Assembly: GCA_037137375.1 (NCBI GenBank)
Contig: JBAXKJ010000007.1
Coordinates: 105,724 to 169,723 of the forward strand
Source: CAINVV01 sp037137375
GTDB taxonomy: Bacteria > Bacteroidota > Bacteroidia > Bacteroidales > Prolixibacteraceae
Direction of reading: 5' to 3'
Length of the DNA: 64,000 nt
Part shown: one piece after another, positions 18,065 through 26,252 of the stretch
Layout: each line of letters starts with the position of its first letter
Numbering within the stretch: the stretch's first letter is position 1
The notes under the pieces: model-generated
Databases searched by the model: none
The model's input: only the letters and a program-made list of their open reading frames with translations
What the model was told of the DNA's origin: nothing
Position numbers and translations under genes: made by a program

Positions 18065-19342
18065 ATGTCAAAATCCGCTCCCGCAGGAACAAAACAAGCG
18101 AGTTCCAACTTAATTCCGATGGTGATTATCTCGGTTTTATTCTTCATTTTCGGCTTCGTTACATGGTTGAATGGTATCCTGATCCCTTATCTTAAGATCG
18201 CGTGTCAGTTAACCAATTTCCAGGCGATGTTTGTTGCGTTTGCCTTTTATATTGCCTATTTCGTTATGGGACTCCCCTCTTCCTGGGTCTTGAAGAAGAC
18301 AGGATTTAAAAAAGGAATGATGGTTGGACTGTGGGTGATGGCCCTGGGCTCATTAATCTTTATTCCCGCTGCCCTAGTCCGCACTTACGGCTTGTTTTTG
18401 ACCGGTCTCTTCGTCATGGGAACCGGACTGACGATCCTTCAGACTGCAGTCAATCCGTATGTTACCATACTCGGTCCCCGGGAAAGCGCTGCGGCCCGTA
18501 TCAGCATCATGGGAATCTGTAACAAAATGGCCGGTGCGATAGCCCCGCTGATTCTTGTCTACTATATATTAAACGACGGAGACGCTTTTGTGGCCGGCCT
18601 TGCAAAGATGGATGAAGCCGCTAAAATTATTGCCCTAAACGGATTGGCTCATAGGGTAATAGGTCCATATATCGTAATGACAATCATATTCATCCTGTTA
18701 GGTGCGGCAATACTCTATTCACCTCTTCCCGATATTGAAGCAGAGAGCGACGATGAAATGGAAGCCAATGGTAATGCTGCTAAAACCAGTATCTGGCAAT
18801 ATCCTCACCTTATTCTGGGCGTGATCACACTATTCTTTTATGTCGGCGCAGAAGTAATTGCAGGAGACACGATCATCCGGTACGGCATGTCTCTGGGCAT
18901 CGAAATTGCCAAGGCAAAAGTCTTTACCTCCTATACGCTGATTTCTATGACAGTCGCATATATTATTGGCATCATTATCATTCCTAAATACATAACTCAA
19001 CGTACGGCACTGCAGTGGTGCGGAATTCTCGGAATTATTTTCTTGATGGGTGCGGTTTTCACGAGCGGACTTACTTCCGTCTTCTTCATCGCAATCCTTG
19101 GTTTTGCCAATGCATTAGTATGGCCTGCCATCTGGCCGCTTGCCATCCATAACCTGGGTAAATTCATCAAAACAGGTTCCGCCATGCTGATCATGGCCAT
19201 CCTCGGTGGGGCATTACTTCCGCTTTTATGGGGTAAATTATCCGACCTTTACGGCTCTCAGCTGGCTTATCTTGTGCTGTTACCTAGTTATTTATTATTC
19301 ATTTATTACTCCATCTGGGGGTACAAAAAGAAAAACTGGTAA
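18065..19342 (+). CDS. Sugar MFS transporter, FucP/GluP family
   Basis: A 425-residue, 12-helix inner-membrane permease. 'NFQAMFVAFAFYIAYFVMGLPSSWVLKKTGFKKG' (about residues 48-81) is the diagnostic FucP/GluP segment, and 'LQTAVNPYVTILGPRESAAARISI' the conserved helix 4-5 region. These are proton-coupled importers of fucose, glucose, galactose or N-acetylglucosamine. It is followed closely by a sugar nucleotidyltransferase and an anomeric sugar kinase gene. I infer that the cassette imports a hexose or N-acetylhexosamine, phosphorylates C1 and activates it as a nucleotide sugar. Confidence 0.88.
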   Translation: MSKSAPAGTKQASSNLIPMVIISVLFFIFGFVTWLNGILIPYLKIACQLTNFQAMFVAFAFYIAYFVMGLPSSWVLKKTGFKKGMMVGLWVMALGSLIFIPAALVRTYGLFLTGLFVMGTGLTILQTAVNPYVTILGPRESAAARISIMGICNKMAGAIAPLILVYYILNDGDAFVAGLAKMDEAAKIIALNGLAHRVIGPYIVMTIIFILLGAAILYSPLPDIEAESDDEMEANGNAAKTSIWQYPHLILGVITLFFYVGAEVIAGDTIIRYGMSLGIEIAKAKVFTSYTLISMTVAYIIGIIIIPKYITQRTALQWCGILGIIFLMGAVFTSGLTSVFFIAILGFANALVWPAIWPLAIHNLGKFIKTGSAMLIMAILGGALLPLLWGKLSDLYGSQLAYLVLLPSYLLFIYYSIWGYKKKNW

Positions 19343-19381
19343 CCTTTAACCTTTACACTTTATCCTTTAACCTTCTATTCT

Positions 19382-20278
19382 ATGAAGCCAACACTGATCA
19401 TTCTCGCGGCCGGCATGGGTAGCCGTTATGGCGGCTTGAAACAAATGGATGAGGTAGGTCCTAATGGGGAAGCCATCATCGACTATTCTCTCTACGATGC
19501 CATCCGTGCAGGATTCGGCAAGGTTATCTTCGTGATTCGTCACGACTTTGCGGATGCCTTTAAGGAGCGTTTCAATCCCAGGCTAAAAGGTCGTATCGAA
19601 GTTGAATATGTTTATCAATCCCTCGATAAACTTCCGGAAGGATTTAGTCTCCCATCTCAACGAGAGAAGCCATGGGGTACCGCTCATGCTTTATTGATGG
19701 CAGACGGTGTCGCTACAGGTCCGATGGCAGTTATCAATGCCGACGATTTTTATGGAAACAAGGCCTACCGCGCTATGGCGGAATTTTTGAACTCATCCAC
19801 AGATCCTTCCGAATATTCCATGATCGGTTACAACGTGGAAAATACCCTTTCCGACCATGGAACCGTTTCCAGAGGAGTCTGCGCCACTGACGCTAATGGC
19901 TACCTGACCACCGTTGTGGAACGTACCAAAATCATTGGCGAACCAGACGGCATCTACTTTTACGAAGAAGATGGAAAGCATCCGCTGAATCCGAAGAGTC
20001 CTGTCTCTATGAATTTCTGGGGACTAAAACCCAATGTTTTCCAATATCTGAAGGAAGGATTTGCGGAATTCCTGGCCAACCGCGGACAAGAACTCAAATC
20101 AGAATATTTCATCCCCCTGCTGATCAACGACAACATCGTCAACGGCAATATCAAAACCAAGGTAATCGAATGTGATTCCCCCTGGTTTGGCGTTACCTAC
20201 ATCGAAGATAAACCAATCGTAAAAGGGCGGATTGCCCAATTGATCGAAGAAGGCGTTTATCCGGCACAACTTTGGTAG
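19382..20278 (+). CDS. Sugar-phosphate nucleotidyltransferase
   Basis: 298 residues of the NTP_transferase (RmlA/MurU-like) Rossmann fold. The N-terminal signature 'LAAGMGSRYGGLKQMDEVGP' binds the nucleotide and carries the Arg and Lys of the G-x-G-x-R...K motif. 'AVINADDFYG' (about residues 118-127) holds the metal-binding Asp. It would transfer a nucleotidyl group to a sugar 1-phosphate. It is longer than MurU (about 220 residues). The gene is 39 bases after the GluP-like transporter and 134 bases before a NahK/AmgK-like kinase gene, a combination that fits salvage of a free sugar into a nucleotide sugar. The acceptor and nucleotide are unknown. Confidence 0.85.
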   Translation: MKPTLIILAAGMGSRYGGLKQMDEVGPNGEAIIDYSLYDAIRAGFGKVIFVIRHDFADAFKERFNPRLKGRIEVEYVYQSLDKLPEGFSLPSQREKPWGTAHALLMADGVATGPMAVINADDFYGNKAYRAMAEFLNSSTDPSEYSMIGYNVENTLSDHGTVSRGVCATDANGYLTTVVERTKIIGEPDGIYFYEEDGKHPLNPKSPVSMNFWGLKPNVFQYLKEGFAEFLANRGQELKSEYFIPLLINDNIVNGNIKTKVIECDSPWFGVTYIEDKPIVKGRIAQLIEEGVYPAQLW

Positions 20279-20318
20279 GGATCAGGCCCTGAGGGCGTCG
20301 AAAGGCGATAACAAAATT

Positions 20319-20341
20319 GATGCAGATTGCAAATCTGCATC
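20319..20341. repeat. 23-base palindromic repeat, copy 2 (GATG/CATC variant)
   Basis: Arms GATGCAGATT and AATCTGCATC around GCA, the same architecture as the copies at 14483 and 46159 but with different, still complementary outer bases. Confidence 0.8.
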
Positions 20342-20393
20342 AGCAAATTTGATGGCAAATCTGAATCAGCAAGTTAGATGGCAAATCCGCATC
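20342..20393 (+). repeat. Two degenerate 26-base tandem units derived from the palindrome
   Basis: Units 20342-20367 and 20368-20393 both read AGCAAnTTnGATGGCAAAT followed by CnGnATC. They resemble the right half of the adjacent palindrome (GCAAATCTGCATC). A third partial unit (AGCAAG) follows just before the kinase gene. Confidence 0.6.
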
Positions 20394-20412
20394 AGCAAGT
20401 AAAGGCACTGAT

Positions 20413-21516
20413 ATGAGAGATGAGATGGACGATCAGAGAATTAAGCAGTTATTAGAATTATTTGGCCGCACAGACCACGTATCTGAATGGAAACCATTCG
20501 GTCATGGTCATATCAACGATACTTATCTGATCAGGACGGCTCAAGACGATCAGCCCGATTATATTCTCCAGCGCAAAAATCATTTGATTTTCAAGGACGT
20601 ACCCGGAATGTTGAATAACATCCTCCTTGCGACCAACCATGTTCGCGCCAAACTGGCGGCATCAGGTGAGCTAGAAATTGACCGGAAGGTGATGACCTAT
20701 CTCCCGGCACTGGATGGCAAATATTTCGCAAAAGATGAGGATGGAAATTATTGGACACTCTTCCTTTATATCCGCGATTCACAAGGCATTGAAGAGGTGA
20801 CAAATCCCAATCAGGCCTTCAGCGCCGGGAAAGCCTTCGGACACTTTCAGCAACAGCTGTCAGACCTCAACAGCATAGGACTCATTGATACCATCCCCAA
20901 CTTTCACAATGGAAAGTTTCGTTTTCAACAGTTCTCAGATGCGCTGGCATCCAACAAGGCCAACAGACTCAACGAGATGCAGTCGGTCGTGGATCAATTG
21001 CTGACCAGAAAGGATGAAATGCTGAAACTCCAAACCTGGCTGGATAGTGGTGAACTGCCCCGCAGGATCACACACAATGACACCAAGATCAACAACATCC
21101 TCTTCGATAAAGACTTTAACATACTTTGTATCATTGACTTAGACACTATCATGCCAGGCAGCATCCTATTTGATTTCGGGGATGCCATCCGCACTTTAGG
21201 CAACAGTGCCGCCGAAGATGAGGCCGATGTATCGAAAATAAGCTTTCAAAAAGCCTATTTTGAAGCCTTCACGAAAGGTTACCTCTCCGAAAGCAGCAGA
21301 TTCTTAACCACACTCGAAAAAGAAAACCTGGTATACAGTTGCCGGTACATGGTATGGGAACAAGCGATGCGCTTCCTGACCGACTACCTGAACGGTGACA
21401 CCTATTACAAAATCGCCTACCCAACCCACAATAAGGTCAGGACTTTATCACAACTCAGGTATTTGGAAGTGCTTGAAGCCAACAAGGAAGTAATGGAAAG
21501 CTGCATTAGTAAATAG
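20413..21516 (+). CDS. Aminoglycoside-phosphotransferase-fold sugar kinase (NahK/AmgK-like)
   Basis: 367 residues of the APH/choline-kinase fold. The catalytic loop 'RITHNDTKINNILFD' has the general-base Asp, followed by the metal-binding 'CIIDLDTIMPGSILFDFGDAIR'. The 'DLDTIMPG' and 'DFGDAIR' segments resemble N-acetylhexosamine 1-kinase (NahK) more than antibiotic kinases. The N-terminal lobe has 'YILQRKNHLIFKDV'. NahK and AmgK phosphorylate the anomeric hydroxyl of GlcNAc, GalNAc or MurNAc. With the preceding nucleotidyltransferase and transporter this would complete a salvage route. The start could also be the ATG at 20425. It is very unlikely to be a resistance gene. Confidence 0.82.
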   Translation: MRDEMDDQRIKQLLELFGRTDHVSEWKPFGHGHINDTYLIRTAQDDQPDYILQRKNHLIFKDVPGMLNNILLATNHVRAKLAASGELEIDRKVMTYLPALDGKYFAKDEDGNYWTLFLYIRDSQGIEEVTNPNQAFSAGKAFGHFQQQLSDLNSIGLIDTIPNFHNGKFRFQQFSDALASNKANRLNEMQSVVDQLLTRKDEMLKLQTWLDSGELPRRITHNDTKINNILFDKDFNILCIIDLDTIMPGSILFDFGDAIRTLGNSAAEDEADVSKISFQKAYFEAFTKGYLSESSRFLTTLEKENLVYSCRYMVWEQAMRFLTDYLNGDTYYKIAYPTHNKVRTLSQLRYLEVLEANKEVMESCISK

Positions 21517-21530
21517 GACCATTTTCAAAG

Positions 21531-22367
21531 TCACCCTAATTTTACATGCTGTGAGTGAACCTCTTGTCCGAGAAACAATTTAGCCAGCTGATCGAAATTC
21601 GCTGTTGATTCGGTAGTAAAATAATCCTGTCGGCCCGATTTGGTACAATTGATCTCAATCTCGGCGTGCCGGTTCAGATAATCCCCCAATTTATCCGCAA
21701 TAACAGGTCCCTGGTTTAGTAACCTGACTCCTTCAGGCAAAAACCGGGCGATCACTCCTGACAATAATGGGTAGTGGGTGCAGCCCAGAATGATGGTGTC
21801 GATCAGGGGATCCTTTGCAAAAAGATTGGCCAAATTCTGTTCGACGAAAAAGGCCGCTCCCCGGCTCTCTATGAGATTATTTTCCACGATGGGCACCCAC
21901 ATAGGACAAGCCTCCTGAACGACCGTAATCGGGCTGTCAGGCGATATTTTAGCGATCTCCATCGGGTAGGATTCGGAAACAACCGTCCCCGTGGTTCCCA
22001 ACACACCCACATGTCCGGTTTTGGTCATTTCAGGAATCATCTCCACGCTGGGCCTGATCACACCAAGCACCCTTCTCGAGGGATAACTTCCTGGTAATTC
22101 CTTTTGCTGGATATTTCTCAACGCCTTCGCAGAGGCGGTATTGCAGGCTAAAACTACCAGATGGCATTCCTGTTCAAAAAGGTACTGAACCGCTTGCCAG
22201 GTGTACTCGAAAACGACTTCAAAAGATCGGGTACCATATGGATTTCTGGCATTGTCGCCCAGGTAGATATAATCATACTGCGGCAACTCGTGGATTAACT
22301 CCTTGAATACTGTTAGACCTCCGTACCCGGAATCAAAGACGCCGATAGGCTGGTATTTCCCAGACAT
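21531..22367 (-). CDS. murI: Glutamate racemase
   Basis: 278 residues. The enzyme converts L- to D-glutamate for peptidoglycan. The N-terminus 'IGVFDSGYGGLTVFKEL' is diagnostic. The two catalytic cysteines are visible, Cys75 in 'VVLACNTASAKALR' and the second in 'IILGCTHYPLL'. It lies downstream of the bamA-skp-skp cluster on the same strand but after a clear terminator (22398-22437), so it probably has its own promoter in the short gap. It is cytoplasmic and expected to be essential. Confidence 0.97.
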   Translation of the reverse strand: MSGKYQPIGVFDSGYGGLTVFKELIHELPQYDYIYLGDNARNPYGTRSFEVVFEYTWQAVQYLFEQECHLVVLACNTASAKALRNIQQKELPGSYPSRRVLGVIRPSVEMIPEMTKTGHVGVLGTTGTVVSESYPMEIAKISPDSPITVVQEACPMWVPIVENNLIESRGAAFFVEQNLANLFAKDPLIDTIILGCTHYPLLSGVIARFLPEGVRLLNQGPVIADKLGDYLNRHAEIEINCTKSGRQDYFTTESTANFDQLAKLFLGQEVHSQHVKLG

Positions 22368-22397
22368 AATTATTGTTTGTTGTGATCAGTCAAATAT

Positions 22398-22437
22398 AAA
22401 AAAAGAAACCGTCTCATTTTCAGTTGAGACGGCTTCC
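22398..22437 (-). terminator. Intrinsic terminator of the uppS-bamA-skp operon
   Basis: On the minus strand, CCGTCTCA and TGAGACGG form an 8-base-pair stem, extended past one mismatch by GAA/TTC, around an 8-base A-rich loop. It is followed by TTTCTTTTTTT. It lies about 55 bases after the stop codon of the second skp-like gene. Confidence 0.85.
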
Positions 22438-22491
22438 GTATATTTTTTCCTTTGCAATGTTCTAAAAAGGAATTTTACGACCAAAGGATTA

Positions 22492-23055
22492 TTACTTGGT
22501 CTTAGGGGCAGTAGGGGCAGGTTTTGCTACAGCAGCTTTTGTTTCTCCTACTTTAGTTTTTACGGCAGCTAAAATATCAACGGATAATGCCGCATCAAAA
22601 TAAAGGACTGATGGCGTATCAAAAACATATATTAACCCTTGTTCTTTGGCAACATCGGCTACAGCCTTACGGGCCTTTTCAACAACTGGCTGCATTTGTT
22701 TAGTCTGTTCCTTTTGAAGATTCTCCTGTGCCGACTGTTGGAAAGTAGAAATTCTCTCCTGCAAACTCTGGATATCAGCTTCTTTGGCCTGACGGATAGC
22801 ATCTGTAACATTAGCCTGTTTAACTAAGGCTACATATTCCTGTCCCTTGGACTGGTACTCCTTTTGCATGATACCCAGCTGAGACTCCAGATCAGCCTGT
22901 AGTTTAGCCATTGCCTTTTGAGCTGCGTCGTATTCATTCATACCCTGTATCAACTGTTGAAAGTCGATATGACCGAATTTCAAAGTTTGAGCTGAAGCAG
23001 AAGTCCCAACTAATAGAAGAAGAGAAAAAGTTATAACACTTAAGAAATGTCTCAT
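22492..23055 (-). CDS. OmpH/Skp-family periplasmic chaperone (second copy)
   Basis: 187 residues from ATG 23055. The start is set there because 'MRHFLSVITFSLLLLVGTSASA' is a clear signal peptide. A longer frame from 23112 would overlap the upstream gene and place 19 odd residues before it. After 'QTLKFGHIDFQQLIQGMNEY' comes a long helical, charged, Lys/Gln-rich coiled-coil region (about 45-130), then the C-terminal beta segment. The tail 'AKPAPTAPKTK' is Pro/Ala-rich and probably disordered. Skp proteins carry unfolded outer-membrane proteins to BamA. It follows another Skp and bamA in one operon. Confidence 0.92.
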   Translation of the reverse strand: MRHFLSVITFSLLLLVGTSASAQTLKFGHIDFQQLIQGMNEYDAAQKAMAKLQADLESQLGIMQKEYQSKGQEYVALVKQANVTDAIRQAKEADIQSLQERISTFQQSAQENLQKEQTKQMQPVVEKARKAVADVAKEQGLIYVFDTPSVLYFDAALSVDILAAVKTKVGETKAAVAKPAPTAPKTK

Positions 23056-23095
23056 GATCGATCTGATTAAATTTTTATGCGGCAAATTTATAATA

Positions 23096-23611
23096 TTAAT
23101 TTTTATATCCAAGCTTTTGTAACACCTGATCGCTTAAGTCGAACTTAGGATTGGTGTAAATCATCGTCATACTGCCAGCTTTGTCAAAAATGATTGAATA
23201 AGCCCCCTGTTCTGCAATGGTCTGAATGGCATTAAAGACATCATCCTGAACGGGTTTTACCAAAGCTTCCTTCTTCTTGGCCAGGTCACCCTCCGGACCA
23301 AAATACTGACGCTGCAATTTCTTGTATTCCTTTTCTTTGTTGACGATCTGCTCTTCCCTTTTTTTCTTCATATCCTGGGAAAGCAATACCACTTCAGCCT
23401 GGTAATCCTTGTAAATCTGGTCGAGTTCCGAATGAAGTGTTTCAAGTTCCTTCTGATATTTCTGCGAAAGTTTGTCCAGTTGCTCCTGGGCTGCTACATA
23501 TGCCGGAAGTTTTCCAAGGATAAAATCCGTATCGACATAGGCATATTTCTGAGCAAAAGTAGTTGTCAGACAGGCGACTACAAAAATTCCTATAAATATT
23601 AGTTTTTTCAT
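23096..23611 (-). CDS. OmpH/Skp-family periplasmic chaperone (first copy)
   Basis: 171 residues from ATG 23611 (a GTG at 23620 adds three). The signal peptide 'MKKLIFIGIFVVACLTTTFA' is followed by 'QKYAYVDTDFILGKLPAYVA', the usual OmpH opening. A coiled-coil tentacle region rich in K/E/Q (about residues 35-115) and a short C-terminal beta/helix part ('YSIIFDKAGSMTMIYTNP') follow. It lies 45 bases after bamA in the same direction, with a second paralogue 40 bases further on. Paired skp genes after bamA are the standard Bacteroidota order. Confidence 0.93.
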   Translation of the reverse strand: MKKLIFIGIFVVACLTTTFAQKYAYVDTDFILGKLPAYVAAQEQLDKLSQKYQKELETLHSELDQIYKDYQAEVVLLSQDMKKKREEQIVNKEKEYKKLQRQYFGPEGDLAKKKEALVKPVQDDVFNAIQTIAEQGAYSIIFDKAGSMTMIYTNPKFDLSDQVLQKLGYKN

Positions 23612-23656
23612 CTTAATCACTTTTTATTAAGATTCTTACAAAATTCAGGCCAAAGT

Positions 23657-26251
23657 TTAAAATTGTTGTCCCATGATAAAGTGGAACTGACTTCCACCGG
23701 TTCCCTTGGTATAACCATCGTCGAATCCGTAGCCCCAGTCAAAGCCCATCAAACCGAACATCGGAAGGAAGATCCTGATGCCAAGACCAGCTGAACGCTT
23801 AATACTGAACGGATTATAATCGGCAAAATCATACCAGGCGTTACCGGCCTCCAGGAAGCCAAGACCATAGATAGTTGCAGATTGTGACAATGTTACAGGA
23901 TAACGAAGCTCCATGGTAATTTTCTCATAGATGTTACCGCCTTTCGCAGGAGTCAGCGAGTTATTTTCATATCCACGCAATCCGATGTACTCACTGCCGT
24001 AAGAGCTGTATCCCGACATTCCGTCACCACCGAGTTTGAAAGATTCGAAAGGTGAGCGCAGGTTTTTGTTATAATAACCCAGGATACCGGTTTCAAATTT
24101 TGTTCTCAAAATCAGTTTAGCATCAGCCTTGGCCTGCAGAGGGGTAAAGATATCAGCCTTGAACGACCACTTGTGGTACTCAACATTTTTGTAACGTTCT
24201 TCAGCAGTCAGGGTGGTACTGCTGTAATCCTTGTTTGAAAACAGGGAAAACGGCGGTGTAAGGGCAACCGAAACGGAGAAGTTGGATCCTCTGCGTGTAT
24301 AGAGCGGACTATCGGTAGAGTTTCTTCCGAAGACAGTTTTGAAGGCAAGTGTATTCGAGGTACCGTTTTGGAAGATGAAATATTTCCAGTTATCCAGAAT
24401 ATATCGCTGAAATGATAATTCGTGATACAGTGTAAAATAGTTATCTGGCCTTTTCAGACGATATCCTAATCCGACGGAGGCACCCAGCACACCCATTTTC
24501 TCCGTAATATCATAATTATACTGGTTGTATTGACTGCCGTACTGACTGCCATACTGACTACCATAGCCACTGCCATAACCACCATAACCTCCTCCATACA
24601 TGCTATTCCCGTAACCACCGTAGTTGTAGGCGCTGTTGCCACTGGTCTGTTTGGAATAATAAATAGAGAAAGTAAAGGAATTCGGTTTTTTTCCACCTAG
24701 CCAAGGCTCTGTAAAAGAGAAACTATACGATTGGTAATAGGAACCATTTGTCTGGGCACGTAGCGACAAGGTTTGACCATCCCCGGTAGGAAGCGGTCTC
24801 CAGGCCTTCTTGTTGCCTATATTTCGTACCGAGAAGTTGGAGAATTTCAAACCTACCGTTCCAACGAACATGCCTCCACCCCAGCCTCCTGAGAGCTCGA
24901 CCTGATCGTTGGCGCGCTCTTCCAGCTCGTAATTGATGTCAACAGTTCCATCTTCGGGATGAGGCACCACGTCAGGCTTGATGGCTTCCGGATTGAAGTG
25001 GCCCATCTGGGAGAGTTCGCGGACCGAACGAATAATATTTTCCTTGCTGAAAAGTTGTCCGGGACGAGTATAAAGCTCCCGGCGGGCAACGTGTTCGTTC
25101 GTTTTGGTATTTCCCTTGATGCCGATAGAATTAATGGTCGCCTGAGAACCTTCCACAATCCGCATCTCATAATCGATGGAATCATTTTCAACCTTAACTT
25201 CCACAGGATTCAGGTTGAAAAACAGGTAACCGGTATTCAGGTATTGATTGGAAACAGCGTCGTCATCTTCTGTTAATCGTTTCTCAAGTAATTTTTGGTC
25301 GAAAATATCACCTTTCTTGATTCCAAGCACCTGAGAAAGCTGAATGTCAGTGAGTACCGTATTGCCCACCCATCGGATATCCCTGAAATAATACCTTCGA
25401 CCCTCGTCGATCCAGTACTTCAGCATGACCGTATTTTTTGTAGTGTCCTTGATGATCGTATCCGAGACAATGATCGCATCACGGAATCCGTTTTCGTTGT
25501 ATTTTTTTATCAGATTGACCTTGTCTTCATCATATTTGTCCTGAAGAAATTTTTTGGAAGAGAAGAAATTAATCAGTTTCTTCATCTTTGTCTTCTTCAT
25601 GGAACGTTCCAATACAGAGGTCTTTACCTGCTTGGCGCCAATAAATTCGATGTTGGTAATCTTGACTTTATTCTTCTTGTTTACGTAAATATCCAGCGCC
25701 AACTGATTTTGTTTGGCCGTATCATCCCGTTGAACAATGCTGACTTCTGTATTATAAAAGCCCTTACCCTGGTAAAAACTAAGTATCTGTCGCTGAGCAG
25801 TGTTGACCAAGTTATCGGTCACCTGACCACCAACCAGCATCATCACTTGCTTCTCAATGTCCTCTTTTTCACTCTTGCTGACTCCATGATAATTCTTGGT
25901 CGAGAGACGCGGCCTTTCCTGCAGGTAGATATTCAACCAGATATTATTACCGATAATCTTTGTGGCTGAGATTTTGACATCGGAAAACAGCCCTTGCTTC
26001 CAGTATTTCCTCAACGCAGCGGTGACCATATCCCCTGGAATAGTAATCTCTTCACCAATGTTTAGCCCGGAAAGGCCTTTCAAAACTTCTGTATCCAGGA
26101 ATCTGATACCGCTAATCTCCAGACCAGCCAGAGTATATTTTTTAGGGCTATCGTAAAAAACAGAGAAATTCGTGCTGTCTGCTACCGTTTGAGCATATAG
26201 ATGAGCGCTGAAAAATAAAGCAAGAAATATAAATACAACTCTTTTGACCAT
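23657..26251 (-). CDS. bamA: Outer-membrane protein assembly factor BamA
   Basis: 864 residues from ATG 26251, where 'MVKRVVFIFLALFFSAHLYA' is a signal peptide. An open frame up to 26323 would overlap uppS and is rejected. POTRA domains fill about residues 35-430 (for example 'GLEISGIRFLDTEVLKGLSG' and 'INSIGIKGNTKTNEHVARRE'). The 16-strand barrel follows and ends in 'FHFIMGQQF' with the C-terminal Phe of outer-membrane proteins. 'LGGDGMSGYSSYGSEYIGLRGYENNS' has the conserved barrel R-G-Y (VRGF-type) loop motif. Unusual is a Gly/Tyr/Ser/Gln-rich insertion encoded at 24513-24634. It starts 1 base after uppS and leads the skp genes. Confidence 0.96.
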   Translation of the reverse strand: MVKRVVFIFLALFFSAHLYAQTVADSTNFSVFYDSPKKYTLAGLEISGIRFLDTEVLKGLSGLNIGEEITIPGDMVTAALRKYWKQGLFSDVKISATKIIGNNIWLNIYLQERPRLSTKNYHGVSKSEKEDIEKQVMMLVGGQVTDNLVNTAQRQILSFYQGKGFYNTEVSIVQRDDTAKQNQLALDIYVNKKNKVKITNIEFIGAKQVKTSVLERSMKKTKMKKLINFFSSKKFLQDKYDEDKVNLIKKYNENGFRDAIIVSDTIIKDTTKNTVMLKYWIDEGRRYYFRDIRWVGNTVLTDIQLSQVLGIKKGDIFDQKLLEKRLTEDDDAVSNQYLNTGYLFFNLNPVEVKVENDSIDYEMRIVEGSQATINSIGIKGNTKTNEHVARRELYTRPGQLFSKENIIRSVRELSQMGHFNPEAIKPDVVPHPEDGTVDINYELEERANDQVELSGGWGGGMFVGTVGLKFSNFSVRNIGNKKAWRPLPTGDGQTLSLRAQTNGSYYQSYSFSFTEPWLGGKKPNSFTFSIYYSKQTSGNSAYNYGGYGNSMYGGGYGGYGSGYGSQYGSQYGSQYNQYNYDITEKMGVLGASVGLGYRLKRPDNYFTLYHELSFQRYILDNWKYFIFQNGTSNTLAFKTVFGRNSTDSPLYTRRGSNFSVSVALTPPFSLFSNKDYSSTTLTAEERYKNVEYHKWSFKADIFTPLQAKADAKLILRTKFETGILGYYNKNLRSPFESFKLGGDGMSGYSSYGSEYIGLRGYENNSLTPAKGGNIYEKITMELRYPVTLSQSATIYGLGFLEAGNAWYDFADYNPFSIKRSAGLGIRIFLPMFGLMGFDWGYGFDDGYTKGTGGSQFHFIMGQQF
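24513..24634 (-). repeat. Gly/Tyr-rich low-complexity repeat inside bamA
   Basis: This stretch encodes about 40 residues such as 'GGYGNSMYGGGYGGYGSGYG' followed by three 'SQYG'/'SQYN' units. At DNA level a 12-base unit (CTGACTGCCGTA and close variants) is repeated in tandem. It is placed in the N-terminal half of the barrel, where an extracellular loop is expected. Confidence 0.85.
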
Positions 26252-26252
26252 G

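Noticed and set aside
19343..19381. CCTTTAA-rich tandem-like stretch before the nucleotidyltransferase gene
   Set aside because: Short, imperfect and low in complexity; I could not link it to a function or to the palindromic repeat family.
20413..21516. Aminoglycoside resistance gene
   Set aside because: It shares only the kinase fold. The 'DLDTIMPG' region and the neighbours (sugar transporter, nucleotidyltransferase) indicate a sugar kinase.
25295..25969. Plus-strand open frame of 224 codons inside bamA
   Set aside because: It is antisense to the POTRA region of BamA. The residue pattern is the reverse image of a conserved coding sequence, with no signal or motif of its own.
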